NCBI RefSeq assembly: GCF_002261215.1
Contig: NZ_NEVS01000004.1
Coordinates: forward strand, 620,001-684,000
Direction of reading: 5' to 3'
DNA length: 64,000 nucleotides
Origin: Bordetella genomosp. 11
GTDB lineage: Bacteria; Pseudomonadota; Gammaproteobacteria; Burkholderiales; Burkholderiaceae_B
Shown here: positions 8,719 through 16,597 of the stretch, piece by piece
How the letters are laid out: the number at the start of each line of letters is the position of its first letter
Position numbering within the stretch: position 1 is the first letter of the stretch
Translations under genes and position numbers: made by a program
The notes under the pieces: model-generated
Databases searched by the model: none
Told to the model about the DNA's origin: nothing
The model's input: only the letters and a program-made list of their open reading frames with translations

Positions 8719-9479
8719 TTCCCGCCTCCTTGCACTACATCCCCTTGGGCGGCGGTCATGGCGACGTCGCGATTGAGGCGCGCGGCATGCAGTTCGGCAT
8801 TGATCCAGCCGCCACGCAGAATGTCGTAGCGCTTCACGGTCTTGCCCAGCAGCGTGTCATTGACGTAGGCGTACCGGCTACCGCTCGCCTTGAGCACGAC
8901 GAATCGTTCCGGCTCCTTCGCATCCTGCCCCTGCGCGGGTTCGGTGCCTAGGGCGAAATTGATGCCAGGTTTCCCCAACGCCATCCAGTGCGTATAAGGC
9001 GCTTTTTCTTTCAGCCCATGCGCGCCGGCGATGAGCATGTGCTCGTACCGGTCATGGTGGTTCATCCACGTTCCGTCTTCGAGATAATCGAAGTCGTAGC
9101 GCTCAGGATTGGCGGGGTCGGTCGGGTCTTCCCAGTACACGACAACGAGGTTGCCTTCGGAGACCGTCGCGATGTCCTGCCACCCCTGCGCGGGTTGCTG
9201 CGGGGGTGGGGCGAGATAGAGCAATGTCCCAGACGGCAAGTCACGGTGCAGCGCGGCATGGCATTTCATTCCGCCGCCCGGCGTGAGCGCTTCCATGGTG
9301 AAGACGTGCCCCACGGCCTGCGGCTCGGCCGGCGCGGGTGGGGTGGCATCTATCATCGCTCGGTAGATGGTTCGGCTGTCCTTCCGGTAAGCGTTCGGCA
9401 GATATGCCGCTTCCAACATCTCCTGCGTCGGCTCAACCGGAGCCATCTTCCATTGCTGCTCGGGATTGGGGTGGGTCAT
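8715..9479 (-). CDS. Phage protein with DUF551-like domain
   Basis: 254 residues from the ATG at 9479 (ATGA overlap with the methylase stop). A central stretch WQDIATVSEGNLVVVYWED ending about 60 residues later in THWMALGKP has the layout of DUF551, a domain of unknown role in many phage genes. N-terminal helices and a C-terminal module with ERFVVLKASGSRYAYVND flank it. It forms part of the same coupled operon. Confidence 0.65.
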   Translation of the reverse strand: MTHPNPEQQWKMAPVEPTQEMLEAAYLPNAYRKDSRTIYRAMIDATPPAPAEPQAVGHVFTMEALTPGGGMKCHAALHRDLPSGTLLYLAPPPQQPAQGWQDIATVSEGNLVVVYWEDPTDPANPERYDFDYLEDGTWMNHHDRYEHMLIAGAHGLKEKAPYTHWMALGKPGINFALGTEPAQGQDAKEPERFVVLKASGSRYAYVNDTLLGKTVKRYDILRGGWINAELHAARLNRDVAMTAAQGDVVQGGGK

Positions 9480-10327
9480 GCTGCATGCTCCAGTTGCAGG
9501 CCCGCGCCATTCAGCGCCGCCATACATGCGGGGTTGATCCAGAGGCATTCGGTGCGCGTCGACGTGCCGCGCGCCGCCGAAATCCGGGCAGTCGTTTCGG
9601 CGCGCATCCAACCTGTCAGGGCTTCTTCGTACATGTCGCTGGGGTAGCCGCTCAAAACGACCATGCCGGCGGCGCGCTGCAGAACGTCCAGCAGAGCGTC
9701 ATGGTCGGCGTCCGTCATTTCGTGGTCGTAATAGCGGCCGTGGCGGGCACCGGCGTACCGGGTACCGTGGACATAGGGCGGGTCAACATAAAGCAGGGTG
9801 TCCGGCGCATCATGCTGCTGGATGACCTCGATCGCCGGGCGGTTCTCGATCATTACGCCAGCCAGCCGGCGGCCAATTTGCTCAAGCTGGGACGGATACT
9901 TCGCCCAGAGATCCTGGGCGGTCCCGTATTTCCGGCGGGTGTCAATGCGAAAGCCGGTCGTGCCCTTTGTCGCGCCGGCCGATCCGAAGCCCATGGACGC
10001 GCGGATGATGGTTCGCCGGGCGCGCTCCACGGCATCGTCTGTTGGCTCGTATGCGCCGTCGAACTCATCCCTGGCGTACGGCGTCAGGACCAGCAATTCG
10101 ACCAGCCGGGCACGGCGATCGCCGTCACGCAGAACGCGGAACAGGTTCACGATGTCGCCGTCCAGATCGTTGTAGACCTCGGCGTAGGCGCGCGGCTTCT
10201 GAATCAGCACGCCGGCCGCGCCGCCGAAGGGTTCGACATAGCAGCGATGCGGCGGGAAGTGCTGGATCACCCAGGGCGCCAGGCGGAACTTGGCGCCGTG
10301 GTAACGGATCACGGGTCCGATCTGCAC
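9476..10327 (-). CDS. DNA adenine N6-methyltransferase, Dam/D12 class
   Basis: 283 residues from a GTG at 10327, which has GGAGG upstream; GTG codons at 10348 and 10333 are other possible starts. Motif I (AdoMet binding) is VEPFGGAAGV near residues 31-40 and motif IV is YVDPPY near 175-180, the order of alpha-group (D12) N6-adenine methylases. It would transfer methyl from AdoMet to adenine in phage or host DNA; the target sequence cannot be read from the protein. No partner restriction gene is nearby, so it is an orphan phage methylase, perhaps protective. Confidence 0.93.
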   Translation of the reverse strand: MQIGPVIRYHGAKFRLAPWVIQHFPPHRCYVEPFGGAAGVLIQKPRAYAEVYNDLDGDIVNLFRVLRDGDRRARLVELLVLTPYARDEFDGAYEPTDDAVERARRTIIRASMGFGSAGATKGTTGFRIDTRRKYGTAQDLWAKYPSQLEQIGRRLAGVMIENRPAIEVIQQHDAPDTLLYVDPPYVHGTRYAGARHGRYYDHEMTDADHDALLDVLQRAAGMVVLSGYPSDMYEEALTGWMRAETTARISAARGTSTRTECLWINPACMAALNGAGLQLEHAA

Positions 10328-10329
10328 AC

Positions 10330-10398
10330 TCACTCCTCCCACGGCCACGGCTGCGTCTTGCCGGGGCGGTTGTGCTTTTCTTTGCTGCGCTTGGACAT
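10330..10398 (-). CDS. Micro-gene, 22 codons, in the early operon
   Basis: ATG at 10398 with GGAGGT 6 bases upstream; ends TGA at 10330. The peptide starts MSKRSKEKHNRPGK and ends in PWPWEE, so it is strongly basic then aromatic and acidic. It fills the gap between two genes, and its stop sits next to the GTG start and inside the ribosome site of the methylase, which suggests translational coupling. It may be a leader peptide or a true small protein. Confidence 0.5.
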   Translation of the reverse strand: MSKRSKEKHNRPGKTQPWPWEE

Positions 10399-10400
10399 AG

Positions 10401-10898
10401 CTACACCTCCAGCTGGCCCTGCTTCTCGATCGCAGGCGTCACGGTGATATCGATTTCGCCGCCCATGACCTCATACAGACGGCTCACCTGTTCGCCGGTG
10501 GGGTTGCACTTCACGCGGAAGCTGTACGCAACGCTGCCGCCTTCCATGACCTCGACGGTGTAGTGGTCGACGTCGACGGTTTCCATCTCGATATCCGACT
10601 CGCCGATGCCGAACCCGATCACAACGTCGGCGCCCTTGAGTTCGTGCTTCAAACGCAGGCTACCGATCAGGTCGCCGAAGCGGCGCGCAGTGAATGCTGG
10701 TTCCTGACCGGGCAGCGTGCCTTGCGCCTCTTCGGCCTTGTACAGAAGCGCGCGCAGCGTCGGGTGGAATTCGGACAGCAGTTCGTTGCTGTCGGTGAAG
10801 GTGATCTTCAGATCCGCGCCGCCCACGTTTTCGTCGCCGTGCTTCTCCGGGCGCACATTCAGGTGGGCGAGCGTGACGGTCTTCTGTTCCAGTTGCAT
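10401..10898 (-). CDS. Conserved-looking early phage protein, function unknown
   Basis: 165 residues, acidic, predicted beta-rich, starting MQLEQKTVTLAHLN. It has no Cys cluster, signal or membrane segment. It lies between the exonuclease-side genes and the methylase, where phages often keep single-strand-binding or recombination accessory proteins, but no motif supports a role. AGGAG-like GGAGCC precedes the ATG. Confidence 0.65.
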   Translation of the reverse strand: MQLEQKTVTLAHLNVRPEKHGDENVGGADLKITFTDSNELLSEFHPTLRALLYKAEEAQGTLPGQEPAFTARRFGDLIGSLRLKHELKGADVVIGFGIGESDIEMETVDVDHYTVEVMEGGSVAYSFRVKCNPTGEQVSRLYEVMGGEIDITVTPAIEKQGQLEV

Positions 10899-10920
10899 GC
10901 TCTATGGCTCCTTGGGGAAT

Positions 10921-10970
10921 AAAAAGCCGCGCCGGCGTGCACGTGTTGGGGGAGGGGAGTCCGGCGCGCC
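10921..10970 (-). terminator. Possible terminator within the early operon
   Basis: On the minus strand GCGCCGG / CCGGCGC (25-base loop) is followed by CGGC and TTTTTA. It lies in one of the few gaps of the operon, after the 69-residue gene. The long loop makes it weaker than the other terminators here; an antitermination system would bypass it. Confidence 0.4.
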
Positions 10971-10979
10971 GTGAAAGGG

Positions 10980-11189
10980 TTAGAACGGTGGGATATTGGG
11001 GTTTTTCTCCAGTACGACCTTGCGCAGCACATCCACCTCGCGGTACTCGACTGCATGCACGATGTAGAAGCGCTGGCCGGGGTGTTCCCTTGCAAGCCGC
11101 TCTGCTTCTGCGGCAGCAGTCTCGGCCATGTCATGGCGGCACTTCGGGTTATTACCGTGGGGGTTCCAGACGAGCCAGAATTCGTACAT
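10980..11189 (-). CDS. Small hypothetical phage protein
   Basis: 69 residues starting MYEFWLVWNPHG, with a central helix (ETAAAEAERLAREHPG) and FYIVHAVEYREV after it. The layout resembles small phage proteins that carry a P-loop-free alpha/beta fold; no function known. GGAGGC lies upstream of the ATG. It sits 8 bases after the exonuclease stop. Confidence 0.6.
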   Translation of the reverse strand: MYEFWLVWNPHGNNPKCRHDMAETAAAEAERLAREHPGQRFYIVHAVEYREVDVLRKVVLEKNPNIPPF

Positions 11190-11197
11190 GGCGCCTC

Positions 11198-11875
11198 CTA
11201 TGCGGCCTTCCGCCGCAGGGTTTCAACCATCGCCTGCAGCTCTGCCTCGAACTGCAGGAGGCCGGGCAGCAGCTTGGTGTTGATGTAGGCGTCGTCGCGG
11301 GGGATGCGCTGAACGTACAGGCGCCACTTCTCGCCCTGGCGCGGGTCGTAGGAAATGAAATCCCACCAGGCGCGACCGGTGACCAGCATGTTTCCCTGGA
11401 CCTGGGGGATGTGGTCCTCGGGCATGCCTTCCAGCCAGGTCTGGATATGGACCGCTTCGTCGTGCGGACACTTCATTTCGATGCCGCCGTCGGTGCTGAC
11501 CAGGCCATCAGGACTGGCGCCGATGCACTGGTGGACGGGATGCAGCACGAATCCGGATGCCACCACGATGTTGCCCGTATCGATCTCATAGGCTTCCTTG
11601 GCCGGATCTTCCAAGTCCCGCCCCCAGGACAGTGACCGGCCGCCGACTTCGTGCCGCGGGATGCCGGCCAAGCGTTCGAACGCCAGCTCATACATGAGGT
11701 GGGTGCGCTCGGCTGTCGGCCTGGCAATCTTCGGCTGGCCACGCTTCGGCCCGGACTTGTAAACGCCTTCGCCGGGCGTCATGGCCAGCGCTGCGGCAAA
11801 GTTGCTGGCGGTGATCTTGCCCGCGCGCTGTTGCCGCCATTCAGCGCTGCGCTGCTCGATGATGGGCTCCATCAT
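11198..11875 (-). CDS. Lambda-Exo/YqaJ-family 5'-3' exonuclease
   Basis: 225 residues. The YqaJ/lambda exonuclease fold is marked by RSAEWRQQRAGKITAS near the N-terminus, the catalytic Asp in IGASPDGLV (about 118-126) and the ExK in IEMKCP (about 131-136). It would resect one strand of linear double-stranded DNA to expose 3' tails for annealing by the RecT-like protein encoded directly upstream, with which it overlaps by 4 bases. Together they form a Red-like recombination pair for phage replication and repair. Confidence 0.92.
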   Translation of the reverse strand: MMEPIIEQRSAEWRQQRAGKITASNFAAALAMTPGEGVYKSGPKRGQPKIARPTAERTHLMYELAFERLAGIPRHEVGGRSLSWGRDLEDPAKEAYEIDTGNIVVASGFVLHPVHQCIGASPDGLVSTDGGIEMKCPHDEAVHIQTWLEGMPEDHIPQVQGNMLVTGRAWWDFISYDPRQGEKWRLYVQRIPRDDAYINTKLLPGLLQFEAELQAMVETLRRKAA

Positions 11876-12798
11876 TCGGCCCCTTCGAACGGGTTGTCGT
11901 CGCCTTCCACCTGGGAGGCAGGGCCGGCCGTCGCCGCGTCCTGCGCCGGGTTACCGGCCTCGCCTTGCGGCTCCGGGGAGGTATTCGTTTCCGTATCGAC
12001 AGCGTTGGCGATATCGAACAGGCGGGCATAAGTGTCACGGCCGGCTGCCGCACGCCCATCCTTGCCGATGCGCTGCCAGATCGCATTCAACGTCGCTACG
12101 CGCTGTTCGGGCGTGCCCTTGCCGCGGGCGGCGTCTTCCATTTCCTTGACGATGGCATCGCGGTCCACCGCGACTGCCGGCTGGGGCTTGGCCTGCTGGG
12201 CGAACTCAGCGGCGGTGCGCGGCGGGGTGATATCGCGCTCAATGGGTACGTGATCCATGGTTTCTTCGGCCATGCTCATGCCTTTCAGCACGTCGGTAAA
12301 GGCGTCGCGCAGAGCGAAGGCACGGGCGCGTAGCTGCTTCATGCGCTTCGGCGCGGTCTGCCATGGCCCTTGTTTGCCCTTTAAGCCAGCGGTCTTGGCG
12401 TCTTCATCCGAAAACGTGCGCACCGTTTCTGGCTCGCCCCGGCGCTTCGCGCGACAGATGGCGATTCCGTTTTCCTCGGACTCGGTGACGTATTCGCAGA
12501 GCGGGGACGAGCGCACCAGAGCGAGCATGGCGTCGCCCCAGAGGTTCGGGCGTCCGTTGATTACCGCGATGTTTTGGATCGCCTGCAAGGGCTTGAGGCC
12601 GACCTCCATTCCCCACTGCATAGCGACGAGGCAATTCCCCGGCTTGTCCTTGTAGTCTTTTGGGACCATATCTGAGGACGCGAGGTAATCGGCCAAGCGC
12701 AGCGCTTCATCAAGGGAGCGCGGCGAAAGATCGAACGTCTGCGCGACGTTGAACTGGACGGGCTCGTTGGACTGCTGGGTGGTCACTTCGTTGGGCAT
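11872..12798 (-). CDS. RecT-like single-strand annealing protein
   Basis: 308 residues. The central part (LVAMQWGMEVGLKPLQAIQN, INGRPNLWGDAMLALV, then KQLRARAFALRDAFTDVLKG near 160-180) is the pattern of a widespread phage annealing-protein group usually placed with RecT. The C-terminal third is Pro/Ala/Asp-rich and ends acidic (DDNPFEGAE), as in other single-strand-DNA-handling proteins. Its coupling to the lambda-Exo-like gene supports the role. The family label is from memory of related phage proteins. Confidence 0.75.
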   Translation of the reverse strand: MPNEVTTQQSNEPVQFNVAQTFDLSPRSLDEALRLADYLASSDMVPKDYKDKPGNCLVAMQWGMEVGLKPLQAIQNIAVINGRPNLWGDAMLALVRSSPLCEYVTESEENGIAICRAKRRGEPETVRTFSDEDAKTAGLKGKQGPWQTAPKRMKQLRARAFALRDAFTDVLKGMSMAEETMDHVPIERDITPPRTAAEFAQQAKPQPAVAVDRDAIVKEMEDAARGKGTPEQRVATLNAIWQRIGKDGRAAAGRDTYARLFDIANAVDTETNTSPEPQGEAGNPAQDAATAGPASQVEGDDNPFEGAE

Positions 12799-12842
12799 GC
12801 GTATCTCCTGGCCGCAGACTCGGTGCGGCGCTATGTGGTCGG

Positions 12843-14090
12843 TCAGTGGGAACCGTTGGCGGCAGCCAGGGCTTCGTCGGTCGCCGTGTAGTCGAACTTC
12901 TTCATCCAGCCCATGACGTCGCCGACGTTGACGTCGTAGTGGTCAGCGAGGGTCTGGACGATTTCTACGTCGCCGGGTCCGTTCTGGACGAACTGTTCCT
13001 GTTCGCGGCGGGCGGCCTCGGCCAGACGTTCTTGTTCGGCCCGCTCACGTTCCAGGCGCTCGGCCTCTTCCTTCTCGCGCTGGGCGCGGGCCTCGGCTTC
13101 TTGCGCAGCTACGCGCTTCTCTTCGGCTTCACGTGCGGCCTTGGCTCGGGCCTCTTCCTCCGCGCGGCGCGCCGCAGCCTGCTGCTCTTCGAACTCGCGG
13201 CGCTCCCGGTCCAGCTTCTCCTGCTGGGCGCGCAGCGCGGCGGCGGCTTCCTCTTCGCGCTGGCGCGCGGCGGCCGCGGCGGCTTCTTCCTGCCTGCGCT
13301 GTTCCGCGCGGGCGGCTTCCTGGCGGGCTGCCTCGGCCTCCGTGGCGGCCTTGAGGGCGGCCTGCTCCTCGGCCAGTTTGGCGCGCTCAGCAGCCATCCG
13401 CGCCTCTTCCGCCTCGCGGGCGGCCTTGGCCAGAGCTTCCTGTTCCTTGCGCTCCTGCTCCAGCCGGGCACGCTCGGCTGCCAGGCGGGCCTGCTCTTGC
13501 TCCTGCGCCAGCGCGGCGTTGTACAGATCCTCCAGAGTGGCGGAGGTCTGCGCGTGCAGGACGGTCGCCTCGCCGGTGCGGTGCTCGAACAGCTCGGTGG
13601 TAATCGGCATGTCGGCGAGCTCGTCGCGCAGCGCCAGGATGTCCGTGGAGGACTTTCCGACCGCCTTGGCTGCGAACTGGCCCAGGGTGTTGATGCGGGC
13701 CTGGATCGCCTGCTGGCGTGCCAGCTCGGCGGCTTCCTTCGCAGCCTTGATTTCGTCGCGGCGCTTTTCCTCGGCCTTGATCTGCTCGTCGATCGGGCCT
13801 TCGATAGCCTTCACTTCCGTCAGGATGTAGTCGCGTTTTTCGCGCGCCGCGGCCTGCATGGCCAGGATCGGTTTGTTCCAGGATTCATACGCCTCGCTGG
13901 CCGCCGTGCGGGTGGTGACGCAGCGCTTGCGGAACTCGCGCGCCGCCTTGTCGCCAGCGGTAGTGGTGACGTCGAAAACAGTCTTGGCGGCTTCATCGCG
14001 CAGCGCGGTCAGGCCGGCTTCGATGGGATCAAACGCGGTGAGCGGAGCGGGCTTGTCCAGGATTTCGACCTGGGCCTGGGTTTCGGACAT
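12843..14090 (-). CDS. Long coiled-coil phage protein
   Basis: 415 residues. Residues about 95-365 are an almost unbroken charged Ala/Glu/Arg/Gln helix (TolA-like composition), between a globular N-terminus and a C-terminal domain with VNVGDVMGWMKKFDY. Proteins of this design are common just upstream of phage annealing/exonuclease genes; their job is not known, a scaffold or DNA-bridging role is possible. The complementary strand carries a 512-codon open frame that is only its shadow. Confidence 0.75.
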   Translation of the reverse strand: MSETQAQVEILDKPAPLTAFDPIEAGLTALRDEAAKTVFDVTTTAGDKAAREFRKRCVTTRTAASEAYESWNKPILAMQAAAREKRDYILTEVKAIEGPIDEQIKAEEKRRDEIKAAKEAAELARQQAIQARINTLGQFAAKAVGKSSTDILALRDELADMPITTELFEHRTGEATVLHAQTSATLEDLYNAALAQEQEQARLAAERARLEQERKEQEALAKAAREAEEARMAAERAKLAEEQAALKAATEAEAARQEAARAEQRRQEEAAAAAARQREEEAAAALRAQQEKLDRERREFEEQQAAARRAEEEARAKAAREAEEKRVAAQEAEARAQREKEEAERLERERAEQERLAEAARREQEQFVQNGPGDVEIVQTLADHYDVNVGDVMGWMKKFDYTATDEALAAANGSH

Positions 14091-14117
14091 GGTTCTCTCT
14101 TCTTCGGGGTGGGAAGG

Positions 14118-14258
14118 TTATCGGGATGCGTGAATCTCGGCGCGGGCGTCCAGGGTCGGGCCGATGACGCCGGTGGCGATGCACAGGCCCAGGGCGAACA
14201 CAGCACCGAAGAACAGCGCCTCGCCGTGGATGCGGAGGAAGGTGCGGAGGCGGGTCAT
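14118..14258 (-). CDS. Small single-span membrane protein
   Basis: 46 residues from the ATG at 14258 (ATGA overlap with the preceding stop). One hydrophobic segment, ALFFGAVFALGLCIATGVIG, lies between a basic N-terminus (TRLRTFLRIHGE) and a short C-terminal tail. It is presumably an inner-membrane peptide; function unknown. Confidence 0.55.
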   Translation of the reverse strand: MTRLRTFLRIHGEALFFGAVFALGLCIATGVIGPTLDARAEIHASR

Positions 14259-14500
14259 GCCGGAACCTCGTTGAAGGTGTCCAGGTATTCGCGCAGGACC
14301 GCGGCGGCCTTCTCGGGCGCCAGCGGCAGCGACACGGGCGTACCGTTGACCACCAGCCGGTGCCACACCACGACGGGCTCGTAGGCCGTGTCCGGGGCGC
14401 GGCTAACGGGCTGTTCGTCCGTCTCCAGCTCCAGTACGGCCGCCAGATTCAGGCCATAGAAGTCGCTGTTCAGCTCCAAGGGGATGTGGTGGACGGTCAT
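14255..14500 (-). CDS. Hypothetical early phage protein
   Basis: 81 residues from the ATG at 14500. Starts MTVHHIPLELNSDFYGLN; beta-rich, no motif. Coupled by 4-base overlaps to both neighbours. Confidence 0.55.
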   Translation of the reverse strand: MTVHHIPLELNSDFYGLNLAAVLELETDEQPVSRAPDTAYEPVVVWHRLVVNGTPVSLPLAPEKAAAVLREYLDTFNEVPA

Positions 14501-14889
14501 GCGGCACCGCCTTTCGTCATCGCGGCTTTGATACCAGCCAATTGCCGACGCAGAGTTTTGCGGCGCTGAATCACCTGGTGCGCGGCGTAGCAGTGGGGGC
14601 ATTCCTCAGCTTCGTCCTGTCCGATCTTCAGGTACTGCATGCCGCTGTACTCGTAGTCGCCGGGCTCGGCGGTGTACCAGCCCTTCAGGTGCGTGTCCTG
14701 ATCGGCCTCGGCACGCTCCGTCGGGACCGTGAACGAACTGCCGGGCGATACCGGCTCCTCTTCGTGCCGAAAGCCTTTGAGGCCTGCGCACAGGTCCAGA
14801 TGCCTCCCGATTTCCTTCTTGCACGCCTTGATGGCCCGCGTCAGGGCGGAATAGCTCTGGACGAGTTTGATCGCGGATTCGGGGGTCAT
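14497..14889 (-). CDS. Hypothetical phage protein with CxxC
   Basis: 130 residues. An N-terminal helix containing a Lys/Cys/Arg cluster (ALTRAIKACKKEIGRHLDLC) and a later ECPHCYAAHQ, which with the upstream Cys could bind a metal, are followed by a basic C-terminal helix. It overlaps neighbours by 4 bases. No family recognised. Confidence 0.6.
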   Translation of the reverse strand: MTPESAIKLVQSYSALTRAIKACKKEIGRHLDLCAGLKGFRHEEEPVSPGSSFTVPTERAEADQDTHLKGWYTAEPGDYEYSGMQYLKIGQDEAEECPHCYAAHQVIQRRKTLRRQLAGIKAAMTKGGAA

Positions 14890-15212
14890 GACGCGGCTCC
14901 GGTGGCCTTGGTGGTGGCGGCCAGTCCGTCGATCAGCTCGTCCAGATCAGAGATCTGCCACTTCGCCCTGAACGCCTGGGCATCGGCGAGCAGCGCTACT
15001 TGGCGGGCGCGCCAAGCTGCGGCTTGCTCGTCCAACTTTTTCCATTTGGGATCGTCCGCGCAGCAGCTGCGGTGCTGGGAGACATACGCGTCCGGGGTCG
15101 CGTAATAGCGGAACTGCCCCCGCCTGATCTTTCCGTTGCAGACACTGCATCGCATCAAGCCGACCTGAACGCTCGACGCCTCTGCATAGCTGTAGTTACG
15201 CAGCTTAGCCAT
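14886..15212 (-). CDS. Small phage protein with zinc-knuckle motif
   Basis: 108 residues from the ATG at 15212 (GGAGG upstream), chosen over upstream codons. MRCSVCNGKIRRGQFRYY followed by HRSCC about 20 residues later forms a CxxC plus H/C metal site near the N-terminus; the rest is helical with an Ala-rich end. Role unknown. Confidence 0.6.
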   Translation of the reverse strand: MAKLRNYSYAEASSVQVGLMRCSVCNGKIRRGQFRYYATPDAYVSQHRSCCADDPKWKKLDEQAAAWRARQVALLADAQAFRAKWQISDLDELIDGLAATTKATGAAS

Positions 15213-15324
15213 GGCGCGTAGCCCTCCAGTCGTCACGCTCACGGTGCAGCCGCGCGCCTTCGTCGCCGGCCATGGCCAGGACGAAAAGGGCGACGGCGCC
15301 GATCAGAATGTGGGTGATGGTCAT
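15205..15324 (-). CDS. Small exported or membrane peptide, 39 residues
   Basis: ATG at 15324 overlaps the previous stop (ATGA); TAA at 15205. MTITHILIGAVALFVLAMAG is a hydrophobic segment, followed by a charged tail rich in Arg, Glu and Asp. It overlaps the start of the next gene by 8 bases and exactly fills a gap in the coupled operon, which is the main support for it being real. Confidence 0.5.
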   Translation of the reverse strand: MTITHILIGAVALFVLAMAGDEGARLHRERDDWRATRHG

Positions 15325-15686
15325 TTCCGCGCCCCGATCTTGATGTCGTGGCCACGCAGCTGCAGGTCAACCAGCTGTTCGGCGGCGTGGATGGTCGCGG
15401 ACATGACGTAGAGCGCGAACTTGTCGCCCACGTTGCCGCCTGCGGCGACAGCCTTCCAGGCATCAGCCTTCATCGCGGTCAGGACCGGAACGCCCAGGGC
15501 GAAGATGTCGATCGCCTCGCAGGCGAGCTCGGGCCCGGTGCTGTGGCCGCTGACGTACCAGCCGCGTTTAACGGCTTCCTGCAGCTCGTTGATCAGCTGG
15601 CCGATCAGGGCTTCGCGGATGCGCGGGGCGGTGTTGTCGGACACGATGGCGCGGCAGTCGATGTGGTGGGCGCGATCAAATTGCAT
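15321..15686 (-). CDS. Hypothetical early phage protein
   Basis: 121 residues starting MQFDRAHHIDCRAIVSDN. Mostly helical, with a central Gly-Trp-Tyr-rich turn (KRGWYVSGHSTGPELACEA). No known motif, signal or membrane span. It overlaps the previous gene by 11 bases. Confidence 0.6.
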   Translation of the reverse strand: MQFDRAHHIDCRAIVSDNTAPRIREALIGQLINELQEAVKRGWYVSGHSTGPELACEAIDIFALGVPVLTAMKADAWKAVAAGGNVGDKFALYVMSATIHAAEQLVDLQLRGHDIKIGARK

Positions 15687-15903
15687 GCGTGTGCTCCTCG
15701 ATCAACTCTTCGCCCGTGCGCTCGGCCGCCTGGCGCGCAAAGCCGCTGGCGCGCGCCGCCGCCTCCCGGTTGCGCCGGTTGATCTCCAGCCACGCGTCGC
15801 GGGCCAGGTTGTAGCCGTCGACCGTGATGTTCGGGTACTTCTCACGGACGCTTTCAGCCCAGGCGGCGAAGGCTTCGCGCTCCTGGTCAAGTTGCTTGGG
15901 CAT
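15676..15903 (-). CDS. Small helical hypothetical protein
   Basis: 75 residues from the ATG at 15903, which has AAGGAG 8 bases upstream; the longer frame upstream lacks a ribosome site. Charged and helical, beginning MPKQLDQEREAFAAW. Function unknown. Confidence 0.6.
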   Translation of the reverse strand: MPKQLDQEREAFAAWAESVREKYPNITVDGYNLARDAWLEINRRNREAAARASGFARQAAERTGEELIEEHTHAI

Positions 15904-15920
15904 GGGAATTCTCCTTTCCG

Positions 15921-16010
15921 CTACCAGCCGATCAAGCACAGGCCGACGATGAACAGCACGGCCAGCGGGATCGACCAGTAACGGAGGTTGGTGCGGAGGG
16001 CGGGGGACAT
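15921..16010 (-). CDS. Possible 29-residue membrane peptide
   Basis: ATG at 16010, TAG at 15921. A short basic N-terminus is followed by one membrane span (SIPLAVLFIVGLCLIGW). It fills a 110-base gap between two operon genes but has no clear ribosome site, so it is weaker than the other small genes here. Confidence 0.35.
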   Translation of the reverse strand: MSPALRTNLRYWSIPLAVLFIVGLCLIGW

Positions 16011-16015
16011 GGCGA

Positions 16016-16267
16016 TCAGTTGCGAATCAGGACACTGCTGCCCTGGCCGAACGGCTTGAAGCAGCACGAGCACACGGCGATACCGGTGTCGATCTCGTGC
16101 TGGATCGCCCGGGCCGTGGCGCGGTAGACGCGGGCTTGTACTTCGGCGGTGTTCGGATGAATCAGGCCCAGAGTGGCGCCGCGCTCAGCTTCATCGGCGA
16201 GGTTGTTCCACTGAACGACGGCCGAAGCCTTCTCGGAGATCGTGACTGGCGGATGCGGGACGTTCAT
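16016..16267 (-). CDS. Small hypothetical phage protein with CxxC
   Basis: 83 residues; helical body and a C-terminal VCSCCFKPFGQGSS, a single CxxC that could form half of a metal site. Its ATG overlaps the previous stop. Not recognised. Confidence 0.6.
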   Translation of the reverse strand: MNVPHPPVTISEKASAVVQWNNLADEAERGATLGLIHPNTAEVQARVYRATARAIQHEIDTGIAVCSCCFKPFGQGSSVLIRN

Positions 16268-16458
16268 GCTGTCCCCAGGCGGCGCGAAGCCGCGTCAGCG
16301 ATACGCTGATAACGAACGCTCTTGGCGTGCTGATACTGAGCGCCGCGCGCGTTGCCGATGCGATCCAGGTTGACCGCGCCGCGCAGGCAGACCTGGGCGC
16401 GGGACGAAAGATCGTCGGCCAGGTTGTGCAGTTGGATCAGACGGTGGGTGCTGAGCAT
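16264..16458 (-). CDS. First gene of the leftward early operon, small basic protein
   Basis: 64 residues, Arg-rich and helical (MLSTHRLIQLHNLADDL...). AAGGAGAA lies 6-13 bases before the ATG, and a sigma-70-like promoter at 16524-16495 precedes it with a leader of about 30 bases. By position it corresponds to the N-side gene of lambda's left operon, but it shows no clear boxB-binding motif and no antitermination role can be claimed. Confidence 0.55.
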   Translation of the reverse strand: MLSTHRLIQLHNLADDLSSRAQVCLRGAVNLDRIGNARGAQYQHAKSVRYQRIADAASRRLGTA

Positions 16459-16494
16459 CCTGTTCTCCTTCGCGTCGGGTGACGCGTTGGAGAA

Positions 16495-16535
16495 ACTATA
16501 GCAACGCTACATCACTAGATGCAATAGCAATGCTC
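16495..16535 (-). promoter_or_regulatory. Early left promoter (PL-like) with two repressor operators
   Basis: On the minus strand TTGCAT (16524-16519), 18-base spacer, TATAGT (16500-16495). Two near-palindromes of the form TAGCNNNGCTA cover it: TAGCAACGCTA at 16499-16509 over the -10 and TAGCAATGCTC at 16525-16535 next to the -35, centres 26 bases apart. The same motif occurs three times in the control region at 17789-17847, so repressor binding here would shut the early operon. Confidence 0.75.
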
Positions 16536-16557
16536 TAGTTTTTTTGTAACAGGCATG

Positions 16558-16579
16558 AAAAAGCCGCCTGTAGGCGGCT
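16558..16579 (-). terminator. Terminator of the repressor operon
   Basis: Perfect 8-base stem AGCCGCCT / AGGCGGCT with a 2-base loop, followed on the minus strand by a T-run. It lies after the exported protein gene and just before the PL-like promoter, insulating one from the other. Confidence 0.85.
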
Positions 16580-16597
16580 GAGCGGAGCGGTAGCTTT

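Noticed and set aside
12846..14384. Open frame of 512 codons on the plus strand
   Set aside because: It is the complement of the coiled-coil gene at 12843-14090, whose Ala/Glu/Arg repeats create long open antisense frames. It has no ribosome site and the translation is repetitive Leu/Gly/Arg.
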